DNA of 37,869 bases from Puniceicoccales bacterium (GTDB lineage Bacteria > Verrucomicrobiota > Verrucomicrobiia > Opitutales > UBA953). Under the pieces are notes generated by a model that saw nothing but the letters and a program-made list of their open reading frames with translations, had not been told where the DNA came from and did not search any database. Shown here piece after piece: positions 8,164 to 16,779 of this stretch (the first letter of the stretch is position 1; the number at the start of each line of letters is the position of its first letter). The stretch lies in NCBI GenBank assembly GCA_031256995.1, contig JAIRPL010000031.1:1-37869 (forward strand), read 5' to 3'. The position numbers and the translations under genes were made by a program.

Positions 8164-10590
8164 ATGGGTAAAAACAAGAACAAACAGAAATCTTGGCATC
8201 AAACGCCGGCACCGTCGCCGAAACCAGCCTCCAAGGAAGTGGTCATGCAGGCTGTGGAGCAAACGACGCCCAAGATTGACGAATTTCGCACAACTCTCGA
8301 CGCCGAGCGGGAACTCTCCGGTTTGTCGAAAGTGAATCATGCCGGAGATTCGCCGTTGCCGCCAGATGACACGCGCGTCTCTGATGCCAGCAAAATCAAG
8401 GATGAAAATGAGTTGTCCGCTTGTTGGGAAAAGGTTGAAGAACTCAGGATTTCCCTCGAGGGGCTTTTGGCTTCAGAGAGGGAATTGCGGACAAAAAACG
8501 AGACAATCACCAAGGAATTGCAAGAAAAACGCGATCGTCTCGAAATCGAAAAGAAAGAGGTCGAAAAGGAAAGGGGCGTCCTTCAAAGTAAAATTAAAGA
8601 CGCGGATGCGCGACACAAGGAATTCATGGAAAAAGCGTTTAGATTGGATGCGGGTGAATACACCGGAGTCGTTCGCAAACTTTTCGACACCATTTCAGAA
8701 ACTGAACGGGGGATTACTGAGAATACGGAAAAGTTGTTGAAAGACGTCGGAAAGATTCACCGGGAAAACATGGGCGAACTTTCCGAAATTCACCAAAAAA
8801 ACATGGGAGAATTTGCCAAAATTCTCCAGGAAAACATGGGAGAACTTGCCGGGCAGCTCAAGGACTTTTCCGGATTGCGCCGTGAGCAGAGAAAGCTGGA
8901 AGCTGACCGAACGATCTTCCAGGAAGAGCTTGGCGAGTTTGAAAAGGAAAAAGCGGAGTTCGGAGGTGACTGGCGCACCCGTCTTCAGAGCACAACCAGT
9001 GAGCTGGAGCGCTGGATGGAGCGCCACGAGCGTCTCAAGGCCGAGAACGAAAAGGTCATGGCGTTGCTTGCCCGTTTGAAAGCGGCTTTTGGAATCCAGG
9101 AGGACGAAATTGAGGGAGCTCAATTTAAGTCTCTCTTCGATCTGAGAGAAGAAAACGACGCATTTAGGGAGGAACTGGACGATCGTCCTACTTGGGAGAT
9201 GATTGAAAACAAGGAGCAGCAAATCAAGGAGTTGAAAGCAAAAATCGAAGAACTCCGGAAAGACAGTGGCGAGAAGGAACTCCTTGAACTTCGCCGTTTG
9301 TTGGATGACGAGGGAACATTCGCCATTGAAATCAGTGGGTTGAAGGGGCAGGTCGAGAGTGCGAAAGTACGCGAGAAATCCCTCAAAAAAATCAATGGCG
9401 AATTGCAAAAAACCATTGAATGCCTCAAGGGCGAAAGCGATAAGAAGGTGGAGGCTGCCTTTGAGTTTGCCAAGGATGCGGATGAGAAAGCCTCTTTTCA
9501 GGAGAATCCATTAAAGGATGTGAAACCCCGTGGAAAATTTGAATTGATTGACCTCATCCCTTATGTCAGGGATAGGATTGCTGGCGAAGGGTTTTACTAT
9601 GACGATCGCACCTTGCGCACATTTCTTTCCGGACTGCATATGTCGCCGATCAGCATTCTTCAAGGTATTAGCGGAACGGGAAAGACCTCGCTTCCCCGCG
9701 AATTTGCAAAGGCTCTTTTGGCCCATGAAGAATATAAGAACGATCCCCCATGCAGAATTTGTGCAATCCAGTCCGGTTGGCGGGACAACATGGATTTGAT
9801 GGGACATTACAATTCCTTTGAAAAACGCTACAAGGAAACCGAGTTTTTCAAGGCATTGTATCTTGCCAACCTGCCTAAATTCAAGGACACCTTGTTTTTC
9901 ATCATCCTGGACGAGATGAACTTGTCGCGCCCTGAATATTACTTTGCCGACTTTCTTTCTCTTCTGGAGCAATCGGAACATTACATCCCGCTCTCCGATG
10001 TCCCCATGGCGGCATGGCCGAAATTGGTCAAGGATGGCGAAGGGCGTCTTTCCATTCCGGAGAATGTACGTTTTATCGGAACCGCAAACCATGATGAGAC
10101 GACGCTTGAGTTCGCGCCAAAGACCTATGATCGCTCCAATGTCATGGAAATGCCAAGAAATCATCCGAGACAAAGTCGGGGTAAAGATTGCAAACCGCTG
10201 GACATTTCCTATGGATGGCTTAAGAAAAAGTTCGAAGAATCAGAGGAAGAACATTCAAGTGATGCGAAAAAATTTCAGGATTTCCTGAAAGACAATGAGG
10301 ATCGGCTGGCGGAAAAAGGAATCGGCATAGGCAACCGCTTTGAGAAGCAGGCGGAAAGGTTTATCAGTGTTTTTCGTGCTTCGGGAGGATTGCTCGCGGA
10401 GGCCGCCGACCATTTGATAACCAGTCGTATTCTCCGGACATTGCGCAATCGTTATGACTTGGACGAGAAAAATTTGCAAGAATTTCGGGATGACTTCGAT
10501 AAACGGTTTAGATCGCATTTTGGGGACATCAAGGAGCCGCACTGTATTGGTTTTCTCGACAGGGAGATCAAAAGGAAACAAGGACAATGA
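8164..10590 (+). CDS. McrB-like AAA+ ATPase with long N-terminal coiled coil
   Basis: The 808-residue product has a lysine-rich N-terminus and a long charged coiled coil from about residue 85 to 435. An AAA+ domain of the McrB/MoxR-like branch follows: Walker A GISGTGKTS at 501-509 (K507), Walker B FFIILDEMN with D583, E584 and N586, and a sensor-1 region GTANHDETT from 639. The DEMN ending of Walker B is typical of McrB-type GTPase/ATPase motors. In classical McrBC the N-terminus binds modified DNA; here it is replaced by coiled coil, so target recognition must differ. Three 11-residue repeats sit at 199-231. The gene overlaps the next by ATGA, matching the usual coupling of mcrB to mcrC. 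It has a strong SD. Confidence 0.9.
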   Translation: MGKNKNKQKSWHQTPAPSPKPASKEVVMQAVEQTTPKIDEFRTTLDAERELSGLSKVNHAGDSPLPPDDTRVSDASKIKDENELSACWEKVEELRISLEGLLASERELRTKNETITKELQEKRDRLEIEKKEVEKERGVLQSKIKDADARHKEFMEKAFRLDAGEYTGVVRKLFDTISETERGITENTEKLLKDVGKIHRENMGELSEIHQKNMGEFAKILQENMGELAGQLKDFSGLRREQRKLEADRTIFQEELGEFEKEKAEFGGDWRTRLQSTTSELERWMERHERLKAENEKVMALLARLKAAFGIQEDEIEGAQFKSLFDLREENDAFREELDDRPTWEMIENKEQQIKELKAKIEELRKDSGEKELLELRRLLDDEGTFAIEISGLKGQVESAKVREKSLKKINGELQKTIECLKGESDKKVEAAFEFAKDADEKASFQENPLKDVKPRGKFELIDLIPYVRDRIAGEGFYYDDRTLRTFLSGLHMSPISILQGISGTGKTSLPREFAKALLAHEEYKNDPPCRICAIQSGWRDNMDLMGHYNSFEKRYKETEFFKALYLANLPKFKDTLFFIILDEMNLSRPEYYFADFLSLLEQSEHYIPLSDVPMAAWPKLVKDGEGRLSIPENVRFIGTANHDETTLEFAPKTYDRSNVMEMPRNHPRQSRGKDCKPLDISYGWLKKKFEESEEEHSSDAKKFQDFLKDNEDRLAEKGIGIGNRFEKQAERFISVFRASGGLLAEAADHLITSRILRTLRNRYDLDEKNLQEFRDDFDKRFRSHFGDIKEPHCIGFLDREIKRKQGQ
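8758..8856 (+). repeat. Three tandem 33-bp (11-codon) repeats in the coiled coil
   Basis: Three consecutive 33-bp units at 8758-8790, 8791-8823 and 8824-8856 encode HRENMGELSEI, HQKNMGEFAKI and LQENMGELAGQ. The shared core is (E/K)NMGE(L/F). Eleven residues equal one hendecad, so unit gain or loss would lengthen the coil without breaking its register. Confidence 0.9.
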
Positions 10591-12494
10591 AAATTTTCGA
10601 CCGCCTGACACAACGCGAAATCAGCGAGGACGCTTTGCCTGATCAAATCGACCTCGGGCGCTATCTACTCCTTCGGGATGACGGGGAAACGCGGGAGTTT
10701 GTTGATTCCGTGCTCACATCCCGGCTTTCTGTTGACAAAAGAATCAGGCAGGAACTCTTGCTTGAGATAAACAAGAGCATCCAGGACGTTTTTCTCGACA
10801 TTTTTGTCAAGACACAGGGACCGGATGGCGGGGGAGGCGCCGATGTTGGCAAGGCGGTCTTCCCCCTTTTGCAGGATATCGAGGATAAATTGGAACTGGA
10901 TGATTTTGAAAGAGAACTCCATGAAAATCTGTTCCATTTGGAGGAGATTTTCAGAAGGCCGCATTCCTTGTTAAAACTTGAGATTGAGAAGGTGAATGTC
11001 TGCCGCGCCAAGCGCATTGCGAGAAAGAGTTTCCAGCATCTTTCCGCGCACACGGAGGATTGGCTTCATAAGAGCCTTGTCAGTTTCAGGCCAGGCCGGA
11101 TTCTTCACGAGGAACTCAACGAGAACCCCGATGTTTATGAGAATCGATTCACCGTCCATTTTGTCAAACGCTGCCTCGTCCGCCTTGAGGCGCGTTTGAA
11201 GGAGGTCCGGGACCTGGGTGAATTCATGGACCGCTACGGGAGGCTTCTGACCGACAAAGAGGGGAATTCAGATTATTGGAAAAAGTGTTGGCGAAAGATC
11301 CAAAGAAATCTTACCCTGATGGGTGCTGTTTACAAGGATGAGAATTATCAACACAACAAGGAAAATTCCGATGTACTGAAATCGGCTGGGGAGAAACTCA
11401 AACAAATGCGGCAGCGTTTGCGTCAGTTGCGGCAGCAACCCCTATGGGAGGCGGTGGATTCCCGCATCAAACCGGAATATCATGACACGAATGTCTTCAC
11501 CGACGGCCGGCATTATCGTTATGTCAGGCGGTTGTGGACAAAGTTTGTTTCCGAAAATGACAGCGAGGAAAGTGAGGAGAAAAAATCACACCGGGAGCAG
11601 GAGATTGTCCGCGCGTTGCGCACATACACATGCTCGCTCTTCGCATACTGCTTGAAAACCGAGGGATATCTTGGGTTCAAACTCACCGGGACATTCGACA
11701 ATTTTAAGGCGAAACACGAGAATCCGCTCTTTCCGGAATTTCGTTTTCATTCTGATGAGCGGAAGACGACGCTAATCATCGGGAATGGTGAAAACGCAAG
11801 GGAAATCCGTCTTTTAACCATTGGAAACAATCCCGGACACGCCGAACAATTGACCGGGCAATTGAAAGAGGAAAACGCTTGGATTCTTTATTTCCAGGCG
11901 GATGATCCGGAGGCGGACGATGGGGCCTTCCTTGGTGGGAAAAATGATCGTTTTATTTTCGTTTCGCCTTACGATCCAGATAGTTGCGAGCGCATCGCCG
12001 CGTTCATACGCAGGTTTGTCCTTGAGTATTATCTTAAAAAAATTGCCGAACCCCATCCCTTCCCGAATGCTCTTTCAAGATATGCCGTAGATTTTTCACA
12101 ATGTCTGGGATGTATTGCGGTTGAAAAATCGACATACGTTTTCACATCCTTGCCAGAAAAAGCCATTTTAGCCGACGCGATCAAGGAAAAGATGATGGCG
12201 CGGGAACCAAGGGTGAGGAGAGATGGTTTGGAAAACGAAATAAATCGATTTTTGAGTGAAATGAATACACGCCTCAATGAATTGAAGGGGAATGTTTCCT
12301 GCCCAATCTGTGGTGCGCATTTTTCTCGTTATCCCATTGATCTTCGTTCTCTTTATTTGGAATGCCGGGAATGTGAATTTCGACTATCGAAGGATTCGAA
12401 TGGGAAAGTTCTTCTTTCCAAAAAGGGCCTGTTGGATGCTGACAAAGGTAAATGGGGCATGGATTATATGGAATTCAATATCCATGAATTATGA
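10587..12494 (+). CDS. DUF2357/McrC-N-like protein with C-terminal zinc ribbon
   Basis: This 635-residue protein starts within the stop codon of the McrB-like gene (ATGA), the arrangement expected for the McrC partner. Residues 125-205 resemble the DUF2357 region found next to McrB-type ATPases, including YENRFTVHFVKRCL (184-197). The C-terminus has a zinc ribbon with C572, C575, C593 and C596 (CPIC ... CREC). I searched the C-terminal half by eye for the PD-(D/E)xK nuclease core normal for McrC and found no convincing set, so it may act as a structural adaptor that stimulates the ATPase hexamer. It is the last gene of the operon; no clear terminator follows. Confidence 0.75.
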   Translation: MKIFDRLTQREISEDALPDQIDLGRYLLLRDDGETREFVDSVLTSRLSVDKRIRQELLLEINKSIQDVFLDIFVKTQGPDGGGGADVGKAVFPLLQDIEDKLELDDFERELHENLFHLEEIFRRPHSLLKLEIEKVNVCRAKRIARKSFQHLSAHTEDWLHKSLVSFRPGRILHEELNENPDVYENRFTVHFVKRCLVRLEARLKEVRDLGEFMDRYGRLLTDKEGNSDYWKKCWRKIQRNLTLMGAVYKDENYQHNKENSDVLKSAGEKLKQMRQRLRQLRQQPLWEAVDSRIKPEYHDTNVFTDGRHYRYVRRLWTKFVSENDSEESEEKKSHREQEIVRALRTYTCSLFAYCLKTEGYLGFKLTGTFDNFKAKHENPLFPEFRFHSDERKTTLIIGNGENAREIRLLTIGNNPGHAEQLTGQLKEENAWILYFQADDPEADDGAFLGGKNDRFIFVSPYDPDSCERIAAFIRRFVLEYYLKKIAEPHPFPNALSRYAVDFSQCLGCIAVEKSTYVFTSLPEKAILADAIKEKMMAREPRVRRDGLENEINRFLSEMNTRLNELKGNVSCPICGAHFSRYPIDLRSLYLECRECEFRLSKDSNGKVLLSKKGLLDADKGKWGMDYMEFNIHEL

Positions 12495-12855
12495 TTTCCA
12501 TGGCATTGGATCTTTCGATCGCCCCCCCCGGATGGCGATTATCGGTGCAATTGAGTTTTTCTGGATGATCCTCGGAAAATTTAGTGGAATTTTGGGACGT
12601 TGGAATGGGGGCGCGATTCCGATGCGCCAAAGTTTTGAATGGGGTGATGGAAGCGATGGGATGGTTGCGGGAATCAGGCTGTGTCGGGCGGAGGCATCCG
12701 GGTGGACGAAGACTTGATCGCACATGCCAACGCCTTGGGCGGTTTCATTTTCATCGCCAGTTTTTCCGTGCGCATGGGGTGTTGCTCTTGGGCAATATGC
12801 CTGCGGCCTGTTTTGCGAATCCGTCGGGAGAGGTTGTGGACGGGTTGTGGCGCGG
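12495..12855. other. Non-coding junction between the low-GC operon and GC-rich chromosome
   Basis: No reading frame here looks like a gene on either strand. Base composition changes within this stretch from AT-leaning to clearly GC-rich. A weak ATCGCC/GGCGAT inverted repeat around 12516-12537 lacks a T run, so I do not call it a terminator. No tRNA, integrase or direct repeat marking an attachment site was seen. Confidence 0.5.
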
Positions 12856-13707
12856 TCAGAGGCGCACCGGCTCGACCACGGTGCCGCGCAGGCGGTGTTC
12901 GATGTTTTTTGGGGTGCCGGTTGTGAAGTAACGATGGGAGGGGGTGGCGGATGGCGGGGCGAGCAGCCCGCGTGTCTCGAGCAGGCTGCGCACGCGGCGT
13001 GCAACGGCGTCCCCGGAGGAGAGCAGCCCGACCTTTTCTCCGGTCACGCGCCGGATCGCGTCCTCCAAAAAGACATAGTGTGTGCAGCCCAGGACGATGC
13101 AGTCCGCCCCGGCCTCCAGCATCGGTTTGAGGTGGCGGCGGAGCAGTGCCTCGCACTCCGAGGAATTTTCGCGGCCGGCCTCGACCAGCTCGACCAAGCC
13201 CGTGCCTGCCACGGATATTATGCGGGTGCCTTGGGCGTGCCGGAGGCAGGTCTCCTGGTAGAGGCGTCCGTGGAATGTGCCGGCCGTGGCCAGAACGCCG
13301 ATTGTGCGTGTCCGGGAGGTGCCCGCCGCCGGCTTTATCGCCGGTTCCATGCCCACGAAGTCTGTATGCGGAAACTCACGGCGGAGCGTCTCGACGGCCA
13401 TCGCTGTTGCCGTGTTGCAGGCCAGAACCACAAGTTTGCAGGGGCCGTGCCCGAGGAGAAAGCGTGTGATGGCGTCGCAAAATTTGGCAACTTCCGCCGG
13501 TTTGCGCTCCCCGTAGGGGCAATGCGCGGTGTCGGCGAAATACCAGATGGATTCCCTGGGGAGCAGCCGGGCGACGGCGTCGCGGACGCTCAGCCCGCCT
13601 GTCCCGGAGTCGAACATGCCGATGGGGTGTTCCGGCGCGGCAGGCGGGGGCGCCGGTCTTTGCGGCACGGCAAGATTGTCACTCCGCCCTTGGGGTTCCT
13701 GTGTCAT
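12856..13707 (-). CDS. murI: Glutamate racemase
   Basis: MurI interconverts L- and D-glutamate in the cytoplasm to supply D-Glu for peptidoglycan. The 283-residue protein has FDSGTGG (D33, S34), the first catalytic cysteine C97 in LACNTAT, and the second, C208, in GCTH with H210. The PYGER substrate loop is at 64-68. Length is normal apart from a Pro/Ala-rich N-terminal extension of about 27 residues before the fold. It is transcribed divergently from the acylphosphatase gene across about 167 bp, which should hold both promoters. Confidence 0.96.
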   Translation of the reverse strand: MTQEPQGRSDNLAVPQRPAPPPAAPEHPIGMFDSGTGGLSVRDAVARLLPRESIWYFADTAHCPYGERKPAEVAKFCDAITRFLLGHGPCKLVVLACNTATAMAVETLRREFPHTDFVGMEPAIKPAAGTSRTRTIGVLATAGTFHGRLYQETCLRHAQGTRIISVAGTGLVELVEAGRENSSECEALLRRHLKPMLEAGADCIVLGCTHYVFLEDAIRRVTGEKVGLLSSGDAVARRVRSLLETRGLLAPPSATPSHRYFTTGTPKNIEHRLRGTVVEPVRL

Positions 13708-13874
13708 GGCATTCTGTCAAAATGGTTTTTTCGTCCGGACGTCAACGCGCGGGGGCCTCGCGGATATTGACGCGCGGCCTGGCGGAGGCGGCATGTCCTT
13801 GCATCCAAGCCGGGAGGTGTGTGGCTGCGTTTTTTGGGTTTGCCGGGATGCGTGAAATTGCTGCCTTGTCGGGC

Positions 13875-14150
13875 ATGGAGGTTTTTCACGCGGAAGTTTG
13901 GTTTGCTGGCCACGTGCAGGGGGTTGGTTTTCGCGCGGGCGTCATGCAGGTTGCCCGCAGCTTTGACGTGACGGGGTTTGTGAGGAATCTGCCTGACGGG
14001 AGGGTGGTCCTGCATGCCGAGGGCTTGTCGTCGGTGGTGCGCATGTTCATTGATGAGGTGCGCAAGAATCTCGGGGTTTTCATCCGTGGCGAGGATGTTC
14101 GCGAGTATTATGGCGCGGCCTGCCACAGGGAGTTTCGCATCGCGATTTGA
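13875..14150 (+). CDS. Acylphosphatase
   Basis: This 91-residue protein is a complete acylphosphatase, a small cytosolic enzyme that hydrolyses carboxyl-phosphate bonds such as acetyl phosphate. The signature GHVQGVGFR gives the phosphate-binding loop and catalytic R20, and GFVRNLPDG gives the second motif with N38. An in-frame ATG at 13848 would give a 100-residue form; I prefer 13875 because the domain begins right after it and the extra residues are not family-like. Neither start has a good SD. The gene is divergent to murI and 75 bases before the ABC ATPase. Confidence 0.93.
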   Translation: MEVFHAEVWFAGHVQGVGFRAGVMQVARSFDVTGFVRNLPDGRVVLHAEGLSSVVRMFIDEVRKNLGVFIRGEDVREYYGAACHREFRIAI

Positions 14151-14225
14151 CGTGCCCGCGCCCTTCGTTTGTCTCTGTCGTGAGCACGGCGCACAAGCCT
14201 TCAACCTGACGCATTATTTTCACCC

Positions 14226-15116
14226 ATGACCGGACAAGCCATCGCCGTCGAGCCTCGGGCCGCCACCGGCCCCGCCATCCCCGCCATCGAGATTGACGGC
14301 CTCATCAAGGATTTTCGCACCGGTTTGCGGGGGGTGAAGCTGCGTGCCGTGGACGGCTTGTCCCTGCGCGTTCCGGAGAATTCGATTTATGGGCTGCTTG
14401 GCCCCAATGGTTCCGGCAAGAGCACGACGCTGAAAATCCTGCTTGGCCTTGCCACTCCCACGGCGGGCGGATGCCGTGTGTTTGGGCGGGCCGCCGGGAG
14501 CCTTGCCGCCCGGGCGACGATGGGGTACCTCCCGGAGGCCCCCTATTTTTACCGTCATCTTAGCGGGCGTGAACTGGTTCGTTTCTACGCCAGGGTTTCC
14601 AGCGTGCCCGCCGCCGTGCTGGATGAGCGCGTGGAGGCGGCCTTGGAGATTGTCGGCATGACGGACGCGGCTCCGCGCCTTGTCGGCACTTACTCCAAGG
14701 GGATGCTTCAACGCATCGGGCTGGCGCAGGCCATTGTCCACGATCCGAGGCTGGTCATCCTTGACGAGCCGACGGCGGGGGTGGACCCCGCCGGGGCGGC
14801 GGCGATCGGACGGATCCTTCTTGAAATGAAGGCGCGCGGAAAAACCGTCGTGCTTTGCTCCCATTTGCTTGGCCAGGTGGAGGAGCTGTGCGACCGCATT
14901 GCCATTCTCGACAAAGGGCGCCTTGTGCTCGAAGGCTCGCTTTCCGATGTCCTGGAGAGGCGCGACCAGACCCAGCTTACCATTGAAAATCTGCCGCCCC
15001 CGGTCCTTGCCGAACTGCGCGATTTTCTTGCCGGGCGCGGCGCGCGGCTTCTCGCCGTGGAACACCCGCGGGCCAGCCTTGAAAAGCTTTATCTTGAAAA
15101 GGTTGTTGGAAAATGA
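14226..15116 (+). CDS. ABC-2 type transporter ATP-binding protein
   Basis: The 296-residue ATPase has Walker A GPNGSGKST (59-67, K65), a signature-like YSKGM in place of LSGGQ, Walker B LVILDEPTAGVDP and the switch histidine in LCSHLL. The wording is closest to CcmA/NatA-type export ATPases that pair with an ABC-2 permease. It energises export of an unknown substrate from the cytoplasmic face. No permease gene lies next to it: murI and the acylphosphatase are upstream, and asnS is convergent downstream. The usual partner must be elsewhere or lost. Confidence 0.92.
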   Translation: MTGQAIAVEPRAATGPAIPAIEIDGLIKDFRTGLRGVKLRAVDGLSLRVPENSIYGLLGPNGSGKSTTLKILLGLATPTAGGCRVFGRAAGSLAARATMGYLPEAPYFYRHLSGRELVRFYARVSSVPAAVLDERVEAALEIVGMTDAAPRLVGTYSKGMLQRIGLAQAIVHDPRLVILDEPTAGVDPAGAAAIGRILLEMKARGKTVVLCSHLLGQVEELCDRIAILDKGRLVLEGSLSDVLERRDQTQLTIENLPPPVLAELRDFLAGRGARLLAVEHPRASLEKLYLEKVVGK

Positions 15117-15224
15117 GGCGTTCCGCCGTCGCGGCGCCGCCATCCGCGCGGCAGGGGTTGCGGATTGAAACCCTCCCGCGCGCGACAAGCCCCCGCGACG
15201 TCCGGCCGCCTTGCGCGGAGGCGT

Positions 15225-15263
15225 GGGGCGCGGGTTTTTGCCACGCGCCCCTGGGTGGTTTTT
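15225..15263 (+). terminator. Possible terminator after the ABC ATPase gene
   Basis: GGGGCGCG at 15225-15232 pairs perfectly with CGCGCCCC at 15244-15251 around an 11-base loop. A run of five T follows at 15259-15263 after seven bases. The gap between hairpin and T run makes this a weaker intrinsic terminator. It sits between the convergent ABC and asnS genes. Confidence 0.4.
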
Positions 15264-15269
15264 GCTCCC

Positions 15270-16676
15270 CTAAAACGCCGCGTTGCCGGGGGTCCGGGCG
15301 TAGGGGATGACGTCACGGATGTTTCCGACTCCGGTGACAAACATGAGCAGGCGCTCAAAGCCCAGGCCGAATCCGGCATGGGGCACGGTGCCGTGGCGGC
15401 GCAGATCGGCATACCAGCGGTAATCAGCCTCCTTGAGTCCCTGCCTTGCCATGTTTTCCAGCAGCACGTCGAGCCGTTCCTCGCGCTGGCTGCCTCCGAT
15501 GATTTCCCCGATTCCCGGCACGAGGACGTCCATGGCGCGGACGGTTTCGCGTCCGGCGGCGTCAGGGGCGTTGACCTTCATGTAGAAGGGTTTCAGGGCG
15601 CGCGGGTAGTCGTGGACGGTCACCGGGCACTTGAAATGTTCCTCGGCAAGGAAGCGTTCGTGCTCGGACTGCAGGTTGTCGCCCCAGGCGACGGGGTGTT
15701 CCCAGGCGTGCCCCGAGCTGGCGAGAATCTCCACGGCTTGCGTGTAGCTGCAACGCTGGAAGGGGCGCTCCATCACGAATTCCAAGCGTTCCCGCAGGCC
15801 TTTGTCCACGAATTTTCCAAGGAATTCGAGATCCTCGGCGCAGTGTTCGCAGGCGTCGCGGACGAGGTGTTTCACGAAATCCTCGGCGAGCTGCATGTCG
15901 CCTTCAAGCTCCAGGAAGGCGGCCTCCGGTTCGACCATCCAGAACTCCGCTGCGTGGCGCGAGGTGTTGGAGTTCTCCGCGCGAAATGTCGGCCCGAATG
16001 TGTAGATGTTTGAGAGCGCGCAGGCGAAAGTCTCGCCCTCCAGCTGCCCGGACACCGTGAGCGAGGTTTTTCGTCCAAAGAAATCCTTGGAGTAATCCAC
16101 CGAGCCATCGGGGTTTCGCGGGGGCTTCGCGGGGTCAAGTGTCGAGACGCCGAACATCTCGCCGGCGCCCTCGCAGTCGCTTGCCGTGATTATGGGCGTG
16201 TGGACGTAGTGGAACCCGCGTTCCTGGAAGAATTGGTGGATGGCGTAGGCCAGGCGGCTGCGAATGCGGAACACCGCCCCAAAGAGGTTTGTCCGTGGGC
16301 GCAGGTGGGCGATTTCCCGTAAAAACTCGAGGCTGCAGCCTTTTTTCTGCAGCGGGTAGTCGGCGCCGGCCTCGCCAATCACGGCGAACTCTGTGGCAAT
16401 GACCTCCCATTTTTGACCGGCGCCCTGCGATGCGACCAAGCGCCCGCGCGCGCTGATCGCGGATCCGGTCGCGGCGCGCCGCATGAGGTCGGCGTAGCCC
16501 GGAAGGGAGGAATTGACGATGACCTGCATTCCTTTGAGGCAGGAGCCGTCATTGAGTTCCACGAAGGAAAATGTCTTCGCGTCACGCCGCGTGCGCACCC
16601 ATCCCTGCAGCCATATGTCGTCCACCGGGGCCGCGGCACCGTGGGCTTCCTTAACAAGTGTGCGTTTGATTGACAT
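15270..16676 (-). CDS. asnS: Asparaginyl-tRNA synthetase
   Basis: This 468-residue class II aminoacyl-tRNA synthetase charges tRNA-Asn. The N-terminal OB fold for the anticodon starts at [12 protein letters not shown] (21-32). Motif 2 is seen as [11 protein letters not shown] followed by FWMVEPE, and motif 3 as [12 protein letters not shown] near residue 435, close to the C-terminus. Length is normal for bacterial AsnS (about 465). I chose ATG 16676 rather than the longer open frame because the upstream part is low-complexity and the OB fold starts just inside. Two hairpins lie immediately upstream of the start codon. Confidence 0.96.
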   Translation of the reverse strand: MSIKRTLVKEAHGAAAPVDDIWLQGWVRTRRDAKTFSFVELNDGSCLKGMQVIVNSSLPGYADLMRRAATGSAISARGRLVASQGAGQKWEVIATEFAVIGEAGADYPLQKKGCSLEFLREIAHLRPRTNLFGAVFRIRSRLAYAIHQFFQERGFHYVHTPIITASDCEGAGEMFGVSTLDPAKPPRNPDGSVDYSKDFFGRKTSLTVSGQLEGETFACALSNIYTFGPTFRAENSNTSRHAAEFWMVEPEAAFLELEGDMQLAEDFVKHLVRDACEHCAEDLEFLGKFVDKGLRERLEFVMERPFQRCSYTQAVEILASSGHAWEHPVAWGDNLQSEHERFLAEEHFKCPVTVHDYPRALKPFYMKVNAPDAAGRETVRAMDVLVPGIGEIIGGSQREERLDVLLENMARQGLKEADYRWYADLRRHGTVPHAGFGLGFERLLMFVTGVGNIRDVIPYARTPGNAAF

Positions 16677-16684
16677 GCGCCCCT

Positions 16685-16741
16685 GACATTTGCCCGCGAG
16701 GCTTCGCGAGGCAAAGCGCAAATGTCCCCAATGTCTTGGGG
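16685..16741 (-). promoter_or_regulatory. Nested and adjacent stem-loops in the asnS leader
   Basis: GACATTTGC (16685-16693) pairs with GCAAATGTC (16718-16726), enclosing a second perfect stem CGCGA/TCGCG (16695-16699 with 16704-16708). Directly adjacent, CCCCAA/TTGGGG (16726-16731 with 16736-16741) forms another hairpin. The structures begin nine bases upstream of the asnS start codon and also follow the acyltransferase gene by about 40 bases. They could be a leader regulator of asnS or a T-less transcription end. No T-box specifier or anti-terminator sequence is recognisable. Confidence 0.5.
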
Positions 16742-16779
16742 ATGGCCGTCCATGCGGCAAGGTCTGTCCGGGGGGGGGC

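Noticed and set aside
12508-12537. Hairpin-like sequence after the operon as a terminator
   Set aside because: The stem is only six bases with a ten-base loop and no T run follows.
12292-12717. 141-codon plus-strand frame at the end of the operon
   Set aside because: It overlaps the zinc-ribbon end of the DUF2357-like gene in another frame and has no domain pattern.
12724-13770. 348-codon plus-strand open frame opposite murI
   Set aside because: It is a GC-rich antisense shadow; murI on the other strand has all catalytic motifs and this frame matches nothing.
15113-15310. 65-codon frame starting with an ATGA overlap at the end of the ABC ATPase gene
   Set aside because: Composition is Arg/Pro/Ala-rich with no hydrophobic segments, so it is not the missing permease; the overlap is probably chance.
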